From an uncultured Clostridia bacterium (lineage in GTDB: Bacteria; Bacillota; Clostridia; Oscillospirales; Acutalibacteraceae), in contig CALWVC010000039.1 of assembly GCA_944384865.1 (NCBI GenBank), positions 1 through 10,399 of the forward strand: a stretch of 10,399 nucleotides of DNA. Direction: 5' to 3'. Both the position numbers and the translations under genes were made by a program. Below are positions 1 through 5,620 of the stretch, piece after piece (positions within the stretch are counted from its first letter, which is position 1; every line of letters starts with the position of its first letter). Below the pieces are notes generated by a model. The model saw only the letters and a program-made list of their open reading frames with translations, ran no database searches and was not told the DNA's origin.

Positions 1-115
1 AAAACTCTTCCGGGCGCAGACCCAGACTGGGAATAAAGCTGTATTCAGGCATATTTTTCGGGCACAGCGTCTTGTCAAAATCATATAAAATCGCCACCGT
101 CGGATTTTTCGGCAA
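1..115 (-). CDS. HAD-family hydrolase, N-terminal fragment (cut by window edge)
   Basis: Reading the minus strand down from position 115 gives 38 open codons running off the window edge. The peptide contains VAILYDFDKTLCPKN, whose DFDKT (residues 12-16) is the DxDxT nucleophile motif of haloacid dehalogenase-like phosphatases: the first Asp would form the phospho-aspartyl intermediate and the second act as acid/base. The following EYSFIPSLGL is typical of a group of clostridial HAD proteins annotated only as HAD hydrolases; the substrate cannot be told. I chose the TTG at 113-115 as start because AAAGGA (126-131) lies 10 nt upstream. The in-frame GTG at 122-124 is too close to that site, and an in-frame TGA lies just above it. 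A promoter at 202-230 reads toward the gene. The cap domain and the later HAD motifs lie outside the window. Confidence 0.8.
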   Translation of the reverse strand, partial: MPKNPTVAILYDFDKTLCPKNMPEYSFIPSLGLRPEEF

Positions 116-201
116 CCGGAACACATCCTTTCAACAGCAAACGACAGCCGGGGCGCAGGCCTCTCCCGCCGCAGACGTCTAACAATATAATATACAAAAT
201 T

Positions 202-230
202 ATTATAGCACGCACAGCGGTAAAATTCAA
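202..230 (-). promoter_or_regulatory. Sigma-A promoter for the HAD hydrolase gene
   Basis: On the minus strand, TTGAAT (225-230) and TATAAT (202-207) are separated by exactly 17 nt. The -10 box is a perfect consensus. Transcription would begin near 195, giving a leader of about 80 nt before the TTG start. It lies downstream of the GH5 terminator, so the HAD gene appears to be an independent unit. Confidence 0.65.
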
Positions 231-343
231 AGATTTCCAAAACATTTAACAGAAATTTTTCATCAGGCGTCCGGCCGGGCGCGGCGGACAATGTTTTTAC
301 GCCGTCATCCGCGGCTTATGGATTGTGCCCGGTGGCGGTGCGT

Positions 344-395
344 TAAAAAATTCCGCCGGGTTTCAGATCGATCAAACCCGGCGGAATATATTTTT
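344..395 (-). terminator. Intrinsic terminator after the GH5 gene
   Basis: A perfect 14-bp inverted repeat (350-363 with 374-387, loop of 10 nt) lies about 28 nt past the GH5 stop. On the minus strand it is followed by a run of six T (345-350 read in reverse). On the plus strand it is followed by ATATTTTT, so it could also work in that direction, but no plus-strand gene precedes it. Confidence 0.88.
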
Positions 396-414
396 ACAGT
401 CTTTCAAATGGTGT

Positions 415-1347
415 TCAGTCTTTTAAAAGCGCGTCTACCAACGGCTGGCGCAGCGCCGGGCGATCCGGCTCGCTGATGCCGAAGTTGCGGTTTAATTCCC
501 AGTAGCTCCAGGAGATGCCCCTGCTTTCGCACCCGGTACGCACTGCGCGGGTCCAGTTGGCGCGATCCTCCATCTGCGCGGTATGCAGCACGCCGAACTC
601 CCCTAAATGCACCGGCAGGCCGTATTTGTCCGACCAGGCCTTGGCGAGATCCAGGTTTGCGTTCATAAAGCGCATCTCATCGGGCGTACCGGTCCATCGG
701 ATATCATGCAGACCGACATACTGGGTGGTCCAGGGCGCGCCCTGATGGGTAAATTCCATCGGCAGATAGTAATGGAAGGTCCCGATCAGATGCGGATCGT
801 TGGCCGGAACCTCCAGATCTGCCAGACGCTCCACACCGTTGTAGTTGACGCCGCCGATCATCAGCCAGCGGTCGGGCTGTATCTGGCGCAGTCTGTTGAC
901 CAGCCCGGTCTGCACCCGGTTCCAGACCGGAGCCTCCACGTTCCAGATGGGCTCGTTCATCAGCTCAAACACCAGCTGTTCCGGATAATCCCGGAACCGG
1001 TCGGCAATCTGGTCCCACAGCGCATAGAGCTTTTCGGTATTTTCCGGTTTATCGGGAAATTCCGCACACTCCCGGAAATGATGGACATTCAGAATCACCG
1101 AAAGCCCCATATCGAGAAATTTATCTACCGTTTCGGCCACCATATCCATATAATCGCTGTCGATCCTGTGGCCGTTTGCATCGTCGCAATGCACCGACCA
1201 GCGCACCGGCAGCCGGATATGGTCAAAGTTCAGCTGCCGAATCAGCGGATAATACCAGTCCTGCATCGGGTTTTTGAAAACTGCGTCGTGTACGCTTTCA
1301 TCTTCAAAGTGGTCGCCGATATTGATCCCTCTTTTTAAATGTAACAT
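415..1347 (-). CDS. Glycoside hydrolase family 5 (cellulase-like), cytosolic
   Basis: A 310-residue single-domain (beta/alpha)8 glycosidase of family GH5, which retains the anomeric configuration. Visible family marks are: RGIN near the N-terminus (6-9); the conserved Arg in IRLPVRW (R45); VHH (88-90); the acid/base Glu in FELMNEP (E132); FHYY (191-194); the nucleophile Glu in HLGEFG (E250); and the substrate-stacking Trp in SYWE (W283). Length is normal for a bare GH5 catalytic domain. There is no signal peptide, carbohydrate-binding module or dockerin, so it probably acts in the cytosol on imported oligosaccharides or glycosides. The exact substrate (beta-glucan, mannan, glycoside) cannot be read from sequence alone. 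The ATG at 1345-1347 has AAAGGA 7 nt upstream. It stands alone: the gene to its left has its own promoter and a terminator separates them. Confidence 0.9.
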   Translation of the reverse strand: MLHLKRGINIGDHFEDESVHDAVFKNPMQDWYYPLIRQLNFDHIRLPVRWSVHCDDANGHRIDSDYMDMVAETVDKFLDMGLSVILNVHHFRECAEFPDKPENTEKLYALWDQIADRFRDYPEQLVFELMNEPIWNVEAPVWNRVQTGLVNRLRQIQPDRWLMIGGVNYNGVERLADLEVPANDPHLIGTFHYYLPMEFTHQGAPWTTQYVGLHDIRWTGTPDEMRFMNANLDLAKAWSDKYGLPVHLGEFGVLHTAQMEDRANWTRAVRTGCESRGISWSYWELNRNFGISEPDRPALRQPLVDALLKD

Positions 1348-1362
1348 TGTATGTTCCTTTCC

Positions 1363-1375
1363 GCCGGTTACCGGC
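1363..1375. repeat. Short palindrome in the GH5 leader
   Basis: GCCGGT-T-ACCGGC is a 6-bp-arm perfect inverted repeat in the 5' leader just above the GH5 ribosome binding site. It could be an operator half-site pair or a small RNA hairpin near the start codon. GC-rich palindromes are frequent in this genome, so the assignment is weak. Confidence 0.3.
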
Positions 1376-1395
1376 CGTAATAATGATACAATCTT

Positions 1396-1424
1396 ACAAT
1401 AGCAGTAAACGGCGCAAAAATCAA
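1396..1424 (-). promoter_or_regulatory. Possible promoter of the GH5 gene
   Basis: On the minus strand, TTGATT (1419-1424) and TATTGT (1396-1401) are 17 nt apart, each matching consensus at four of six positions. Spacing is ideal but the boxes are mediocre. An alternative -10, TATCAT, lies a little further downstream with poorer spacing to its -35. Confidence 0.35.
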
Positions 1425-1616
1425 GAGCAATTTAAAATAATTCCGAACCGTCGTCGCCGGTTACATGCCGGCAACCTGTTCTCCGAGCCGTTGAATGGAC
1501 CGTTAAAACGTTCCCACTCAAAATTTTTCTTCTGCAAAAACCGGCGATTTTGGTTGCAGCCGCTATAAAAAACGGAAAAATTCGCGTTGTCTGGAAAAAA
1601 GCCCAGAAAACACCGC

Positions 1617-1645
1617 TTGCACTTTCGGCCAAAATTTAATATGAT
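1617..1645 (+). promoter_or_regulatory. Sigma-A promoter of the MecA-like gene
   Basis: TTGCAC (1617-1622), a 17-nt A/T-rich spacer and TATGAT (1640-1645) make a good vegetative promoter. Transcription would start near 1652, giving a leader of about 35 nt before the ATG at 1687. Confidence 0.65.
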
Positions 1646-1686
1646 AATAAAAAAGGGCCGCATGCCCAGGGAAGGATGGATGCGCC

Positions 1687-2244
1687 ATGACCATCGAACG
1701 GATACAGCCGAATAAAATCAAAGTTTTACTGGACGGGCAGGAGCTGCAGACGTTTGCGCTCTCTTTCGAAAAGCTGTCTTATAAAGATCCGCGTTCCCGC
1801 CGGTTTTTACAACAGCTGTACTTCGCCTGTGCCGAAGCGTCCGGCCTGACCAGAACGCCCGGCAAGCTGATGATCGAAATTTATCCGTTTATCAACCGGG
1901 GCTGCGTGGTGCTGTTTACGGTGCCGTCCGGCGACGCGCCCAGAAAACTGCGTCTGAAAAAAGCCAGTACATATATCTTTCGTTTTACAGACGGCGGCGA
2001 TCTGTTAGGGTGCATGCGGCGGCTGTCTCCTAACGCCCGGGATATCACCGATTCGGCGCTGTACCGGATGCAGGGCGGCTATTATCTGCAACTGGCGCTT
2101 CGCCCCGGCGCAGGGACGCAGGCGCTGCTGTGTTTACAGGAATATGCCGCGCGTGTCCGAATCCACCCGGGAATGCTCAGCGAACGGGGCAGCCTGATTT
2201 GTACCGACGCGGTGGAAAAGCTCTGTGCCGCCATATCTCACTGA
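1687..2244 (+). CDS. MecA/YpbH-like adaptor protein for the Clp protease
   Basis: A 185-residue acidic/basic mixed protein. Its first 80 residues (MTIERIQPNKIKVLLDGQEL, then FEKLSYKDPRSRRFLQQLYF, then LMIEIYPFINRGCVVLFTVP) follow the N-terminal substrate-binding domain of MecA (MEIERI..., conserved hydrophobic strands). The second half (YIFRF near 96-100, ALYRMQGGYYLQLAL near 124-138, LICTDAVEKL near 170-179) matches the pattern of the C-terminal domain that docks on ClpC. In Bacillus, MecA activates ClpC and delivers ComK and other targets for degradation. Here the targets are unknown. It is somewhat shorter than Bacillus MecA (about 218) because the linker between the domains is short. GGAAGGA lies about 10 nt before the ATG. 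Single-gene unit with its own promoter and terminator. Identification rests on pattern similarity read by eye. Confidence 0.72.
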   Translation: MTIERIQPNKIKVLLDGQELQTFALSFEKLSYKDPRSRRFLQQLYFACAEASGLTRTPGKLMIEIYPFINRGCVVLFTVPSGDAPRKLRLKKASTYIFRFTDGGDLLGCMRRLSPNARDITDSALYRMQGGYYLQLALRPGAGTQALLCLQEYAARVRIHPGMLSERGSLICTDAVEKLCAAISH

Positions 2245-2292
2245 TCGGCTTGCTATCCGCGCCGGTCCTGACCGACTGAAGCGGCCGCCGGC

Positions 2293-2320
2293 CGCAGGCC
2301 GGTTCGGGCTGCGTCTTTTT
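2293..2320 (+). terminator. Intrinsic terminator of the MecA-like gene
   Basis: A GC-rich hairpin (2294-2300 with 2306-2312, one G-G mismatch, 5-nt loop GGTTC) is followed directly by GTCTTTTT. It sits about 50 nt past the stop codon at 2244. A second palindrome, GCGGCC-gcc-GGCCGC (2281-2295), overlaps its 5' side and could compete with it. Confidence 0.6.
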
Positions 2321-2327
2321 GAAATAT

Positions 2328-2358
2328 AAGCCCCGGAGGCGGCTGCCTCCGGGGCTTT
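2328..2358 (-). terminator. Terminator of the fucA-fucI operon (possibly bidirectional)
   Basis: A perfect 13-bp inverted repeat (2328-2340 with 2345-2357, loop GGCT) begins only 8 nt after the fucI stop codon. On the minus strand it is followed by CTTATATTTC. On the plus strand it is followed by TTTGCTGTTTT, so it may also serve as a back-up terminator for the convergent MecA-like gene. Confidence 0.82.
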
Positions 2359-2364
2359 GCTGTT

Positions 2365-4134
2365 TTATTTATACATCGGCCCGTATTGTGCGCAGGCGGC
2401 AAAATCAGCAGCCTGTGGCGTCTGGGTGCCAAACGCGCTGAAACACTGGGGGCGGTAAACCTGTTCGGAATCTACATTGTGCATGCTGACCGGAATACGC
2501 AGCATGCTGCACAGCGTAATCAGGTCTGCGCCGATATGGCCGTGCACCCATGCGCCGTGGTTGGCGCCCCAGTTGGCCATCACGCTGTATACGTCGGTAA
2601 ACGCATCCGTGCCTGTAAGTTTCGGCGCGAACCATGTGGTGGGCCAGGTGGGGTCGGTGCGCTGATCCAGTGTGTTGTGAACGTCGTCCTCCAAAACGCA
2701 GGTATACCCCTCGGCGATCTGCATTACCGGGCCCAGGCCGTCTACCAGGCACAGCCGGGCCATTGTCACCGGCATTTCGGCGCCGGTCTTAAAGTGGCTT
2801 GAAAATCCGCCGCCGCGGAAATATTCATAATCCGCCCTGCACCAGTCGACTGCGTTCAGACAGGCTGCAATATCACTGTCGGTCATTTCCCACCAGGGTT
2901 TCATCTGGCCGGCCGCCGCGCCCGTAGCGTCTAACGCGGTGGCGCCGGAGTTGATCAGATGCATCACGCCGTTTTGTGCATGACCGGATAACTTTTTGCC
3001 GGTGACGCGTTGCACCGCCTCCGGACTCCAGTAGGTGCGGACATCTGAAAATAAAGCGGCTTTACCGGTGAGAAGCTGCAAAAGCAACATCGTCACGCCG
3101 TTAAGCGTATCGTTTTCGGTGGCAAACACCAGCGGCGGGCGCTTGCCTGTCCAGTCGAAAGTTGAATTTAGAATCGCCTCGGTAAAATCTCCGTTTGGAA
3201 GCCAGTCGGTCCACATCCGCTGTCCCTGAAAGCCTGCTGCGATCGCGTTCCGGCCCAGCGCCTCCTCCCGCCAGCCCATTTGGGCAAGTTTCGGGTTGCC
3301 CTGTATGATATCTTTGCATACCAGCGTAAATTTTACAATAAATTCCCAATCTTTGTCCGGCGGGACCACCTTGGATCGACGCACAATCTCTGCCAGATCT
3401 TTTCCGGCGTTTTTATCAAACCCCTCTTTGCAGTTCATTTTTACCCAGGCGAGCGCGGTCTCATATTCGTTGTGGTCGTAAATCTCCAGCGTGATCCGGC
3501 GAAGAATTTCGGTCATATCCACCCATTCGGCTCGGATACCCAGATAGCGCTGAAAAAAGTTTGCGTCGCAAAACGAGCCTGCAATTCCCATCGAAACGCC
3601 GCCGAAATTAACGTAGGCCCGACCGCGCATCTGGCCTACGGCCACGGCGCCCCGAGCAAACCGTAAAAGCTTTTGCGCCACATCATCCGGGATAGACCGA
3701 TCGTCCTTCTCCTGCACATCATGGCCGTAAATTGCAAACGCGGGCAGTCCCCGCTGCGCATGCGCGGCCATAACAGCGGCCAGATATACCGCTCCGGGGC
3801 GTTCGGTGCCGTTGAAGCCCCAGACCGCCTTGACGGTCAGCGGGTCAAGATCCATGGTTTCGCTGCCGTAGCACCAGCACGGCGTCACCGACAGTGTGGC
3901 GCAGACGTTTTCCTTTGAAAACTGCTCGGCGCACTGCGCCGCCTGTGCACCGCCGCCGATGGTACAATCGGAGATCACACACTGCACCGGCGTGCCGTCC
4001 GCATAGCGGACGTTTTGGGTAATCAGGTCGGCCGCGGCGCTGGCCATATTCATGGTCTGTTCTTCCAAGCTTTCCCGCACGCCGCCCCACCGGCCGTCGA
4101 TCACGGGCCGGATGCCGATTTTAGGATACATCAT
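2365..4134 (-). CDS. fucI: L-fucose isomerase
   Basis: Converts L-fucose to L-fuculose, the first step of the isomerase/kinase/aldolase route in the cytosol; the enzyme also acts on D-arabinose in characterised members. The 589 residues match the family length (E. coli FucI is 591) and it aligns by eye end to end: MMYPKIGIRPVIDGRWGGVR at the start, IAAGFQGQRMWTDWLPNGD (298-316), ATENDTLNGV (338-347), ADVRTYWS-like SDVRTYWSPEAVQRVTGKKL (363-382), EYFRGGG (437-443), TTWFAPKLTG (499-508), VYSVMANWGANHG (515-527), RIPVSMHNV (546-554) and a terminal YGPMYK. By alignment with E. coli FucI, the manganese ligands E337, D361 and H528 correspond to E340, D364 and H526 here, all present. ATG at 4132-4134 has AAAGGAAG about 10 nt upstream. 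It is the second gene of the operon, 104 nt behind fucA, with a terminator right after its stop. Confidence 0.96.
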   Translation of the reverse strand: MMYPKIGIRPVIDGRWGGVRESLEEQTMNMASAAADLITQNVRYADGTPVQCVISDCTIGGGAQAAQCAEQFSKENVCATLSVTPCWCYGSETMDLDPLTVKAVWGFNGTERPGAVYLAAVMAAHAQRGLPAFAIYGHDVQEKDDRSIPDDVAQKLLRFARGAVAVGQMRGRAYVNFGGVSMGIAGSFCDANFFQRYLGIRAEWVDMTEILRRITLEIYDHNEYETALAWVKMNCKEGFDKNAGKDLAEIVRRSKVVPPDKDWEFIVKFTLVCKDIIQGNPKLAQMGWREEALGRNAIAAGFQGQRMWTDWLPNGDFTEAILNSTFDWTGKRPPLVFATENDTLNGVTMLLLQLLTGKAALFSDVRTYWSPEAVQRVTGKKLSGHAQNGVMHLINSGATALDATGAAAGQMKPWWEMTDSDIAACLNAVDWCRADYEYFRGGGFSSHFKTGAEMPVTMARLCLVDGLGPVMQIAEGYTCVLEDDVHNTLDQRTDPTWPTTWFAPKLTGTDAFTDVYSVMANWGANHGAWVHGHIGADLITLCSMLRIPVSMHNVDSEQVYRPQCFSAFGTQTPQAADFAACAQYGPMYK

Positions 4135-4196
4135 TCTGCTTGCTCTTCCTTTCGTTTATCAGAATAGATATCTGCAGCAGCCAGCGTTTTGGCGAT

Positions 4197-4213
4197 GCCC
4201 GCCTGCTGCGGGC
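4197..4213. repeat. Hairpin in the fucA-fucI spacer
   Basis: GCCCGC-ctgct-GCGGGC forms a 6-bp GC stem in the 104-nt spacer. There is no T-run after it on the minus strand, so it is unlikely to terminate. It could stabilise the processed fucA transcript or tune expression of fucI. Confidence 0.35.
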
Positions 4214-4238
4214 AAATAAAAGCCGCAGACGCAGCATT

Positions 4239-4940
4239 TTATTGCCTGAACCCCGGTTTATTATATTTTTTATAGCCGGGATGTTTGCCGGTCACCTTAT
4301 AATAGGAAGTTCGTAGCTCCAACAGCTTGTCGATCTGTTTTGACGGAATCTCTTTTGCGCCGCCCAAAAGATGAGCAGTCAAGCTGATTTTAGCAAAAAG
4401 CTCCAGTGTTTCCATACGGTAATAAGCGGTGAGCAGATCGGCTCCCACCGTCAGCGCCCCGTGGTTTTGCAGCAGCAATACGTCGTGTTCGGGCAGATAA
4501 GGGGCGATCGCTTCAGGCACCTCGTCGGTAGACGGGGTGCCATAAGGCGTAAGCGGAATCGAACCGATGGCAATGACCGTTTCGATCATTGAATAGTCGT
4601 CTAAACTCAGCCCCGCCACAGCGTAGCCGGTAGCGGTCGGCGGGTGCGCGTGTACCACGCCGTTTACATCCGGACGCTCCTGGTAACAGCGCAGGTGCAT
4701 TTTAATCTCACTGGAGGGTTTATAACCCGGAGTTCCTTCAATCACCCGACCCGTATCGTCGATTCTAACCAGTTTTTCGGGGGTAATAAAGCTTTTGCTG
4801 ATGCCGGTGGGCGTGGCCAGAAAGCTGCCGTCAGACAATCGAACGGATACGTTGCCGTCGTTGGCTGCCACCCAGCCAAGCTGCCACATTTTGTGGCAGA
4901 CGTCGCAGATTTGTTCTTTGATCGTATGCAGATGTTCCAT
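4239..4940 (-). CDS. fucA: L-fuculose-1-phosphate aldolase (class II aldolase/adducin family)
   Basis: Splits L-fuculose-1-phosphate into dihydroxyacetone phosphate and L-lactaldehyde, using zinc. Numbering from the upstream ATG at 4952, the zinc/catalytic residues are visible: Glu in PSSEIKMH (E82), the pair in VVHAHPP (H101, H103) and the third His in LLQNHGALTV (H164). GNVSVR and TPTGISK form the phosphate/substrate pocket. I choose the second ATG (4938-4940) as start, giving 233 residues: GGAG lies 6 nt before it and the N-terminus then lines up with E. coli FucA, whereas the ATG at 4950-4952 has no ribosome binding site. The C-terminus (GYKKYNKPGFRQ) is about 20 residues longer than E. 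coli FucA. Related enzymes of the same fold (rhamnulose-phosphate aldolase, ribulose-phosphate epimerase, generic class II aldolases) are alternatives, but the adjacent fucI supports fuculose-phosphate. First gene of the operon. Confidence 0.88.
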   Translation of the reverse strand: MEHLHTIKEQICDVCHKMWQLGWVAANDGNVSVRLSDGSFLATPTGISKSFITPEKLVRIDDTGRVIEGTPGYKPSSEIKMHLRCYQERPDVNGVVHAHPPTATGYAVAGLSLDDYSMIETVIAIGSIPLTPYGTPSTDEVPEAIAPYLPEHDVLLLQNHGALTVGADLLTAYYRMETLELFAKISLTAHLLGGAKEIPSKQIDKLLELRTSYYKVTGKHPGYKKYNKPGFRQ

Positions 4941-5091
4941 ATTATGCTCCATTCTGTTGCTTTATACAGGGCGCAGATAAGGCAGCCGTTTCACCAGCGA
5001 CAGATCAAACGGCCGACCAATATTTTGCCTGTTGTGCAATATGCCGGATGTTTTTGAAAAAAAGGCGGGCGCTATATTTATCGAGACAAGC

Positions 5092-5114
5092 TTGTATATA
5101 TAATCATTATACAA
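5092..5114. promoter_or_regulatory. Candidate operator overlapping the fuc -10 box
   Basis: TTGTATA (5092-5098) and TATACAA (5108-5114) are perfect 7-bp inverted arms separated by 9 nt, covering the -10 box and the predicted start of transcription. A repressor bound here would block RNA polymerase. The neighbouring ACAAGCTTGT (5086-5095) is itself a 10-bp palindrome sharing part of one arm. Which regulator binds is unknown; GntR- and DeoR-type sugar regulators are possibilities only. Confidence 0.45.
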
Positions 5115-5134
5115 CAAGCTGCCAGCTGCTGCAA
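5106..5134 (-). promoter_or_regulatory. Sigma-A promoter of the fucA-fucI operon
   Basis: On the minus strand, TTGCAG (5129-5134), a 17-nt spacer and a perfect TATAAT (5106-5111). Transcription would start near 5099, leaving a leader of about 160 nt before the fucA ATG at 4940. The long leader leaves room for post-transcriptional control. Confidence 0.75.
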
Positions 5135-5145
5135 TTGATGAAAGA

Positions 5146-5161
5146 TGTGTTTTAAGACACA
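5146..5161. promoter_or_regulatory. Candidate upstream regulator site of the fuc promoter
   Basis: TGTGTTTTAAGACACA is a 16-bp near-perfect palindrome (seven of eight pairs match, the other is G-T). Its centre lies about 54 bp upstream of the predicted transcription start, just beyond the -35 box, where an activator, or a second operator for looping, would bind. Confidence 0.4.
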
Positions 5162-5539
5162 ATTAGCCGTGTTTTTTGTGTTTTTTGTTTTGTGTTTACA
5201 TCGGTAATTTGTTTTGGTGACCCGTTACGGCGATCAATATTGCTTGTCTGGGCGGCTTGCTGCGGATTCCGGCACCGCGCACCGATTGTGTGCGGATGGC
5301 GGTTGGCTACAGTGTCGATAAAATGTAAGCATGTTTTTTTAAAAAAGTTCTATCATGATTATTGAAAATACCTGTGGTTTGCCGTTTTTGACGATTTATA
5401 GATTTTTCCGTTTTGGCAGCGGGTAGAATCGCCCTCCGCGGTGTTTTCGATATACCGCGAAAATACCGGGCGGTTGATATGCCGGGCGGTCTAAGCCCAC
5501 CGGAGCAAAGCGGCTGTAAAACTTTTAAGGATCACCGCC

Positions 5540-5580
5540 GTTGCATCGCAACAGGCCGCCTGTAAAAACAGACGGCCTGT
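5540..5580 (-). terminator. Probable hairpin terminator of the LRR-dockerin gene
   Basis: A 12-bp stem (5551-5562 with 5569-5580, one C-A mismatch, 6-nt loop TAAAAA) lies about 40 nt past the stop of the LRR gene. A second, overlapping small hairpin (GTTGC-atc-GCAAC, 5540-5552) follows. There is no T-run after the stem on the minus strand, so termination may be weak or factor-dependent. Alternatively it only protects the 3' end. Confidence 0.42.
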
Positions 5581-5620
5581 GTAAAACATATTTGGGACGC
5601 TCGGATGTAGTATCCGAATC

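Larger units (their letters stand above)
1348..1686. other. Divergent intergenic region between GH5 and the MecA-like gene
   Basis: This 339-bp stretch holds the promoters of both flanking genes pointing outward. The middle (about 1440-1600) has short GC-rich inverted repeats such as GCCGG-ttacat-GCCGGC around 1456 and A/T-rich tracts. Open frames here (for example minus strand 1421-1663) have no ribosome binding site and no recognisable protein features, so I take them as non-coding. Confidence 0.6.
4941..5620. other. Gene-free region upstream of fucA and downstream of the LRR gene
   Basis: About 680 bp without a gene I can support. Positions 4941-5099 are the predicted fucA leader and include a 7-bp inverted repeat (4985-4991 with 5007-5013, 15-nt loop). 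Positions 5092-5200 hold the fuc promoter, two palindromes and phased T-tracts. Positions 5200-5535 hold an A/T-rich patch with T7-A6 (5333-5346), and a GC-rich patch with a 10-bp stem (5440-5449 with 5458-5467) and a repeated CCGGGCGGT (5466-5474 and 5482-5490). Positions 5540-5580 hold the presumed LRR-gene terminator. The minus-strand frame at 4962-5162 spans the fuc promoter and has no ribosome binding site, so I do not call it. Confidence 0.6.

Noticed and set aside
607..1338. Long plus-strand open frame opposite the GH5 gene
   Set aside because: It is the antisense shadow of GH5, which has complete catalytic motifs, and this frame has no ribosome binding site or recognisable domain.
4962..5162. 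66-codon minus-strand frame upstream of fucA
   Set aside because: It would start upstream of the strong fuc promoter and run through its -35 and -10 boxes and the palindromes, without a ribosome binding site.
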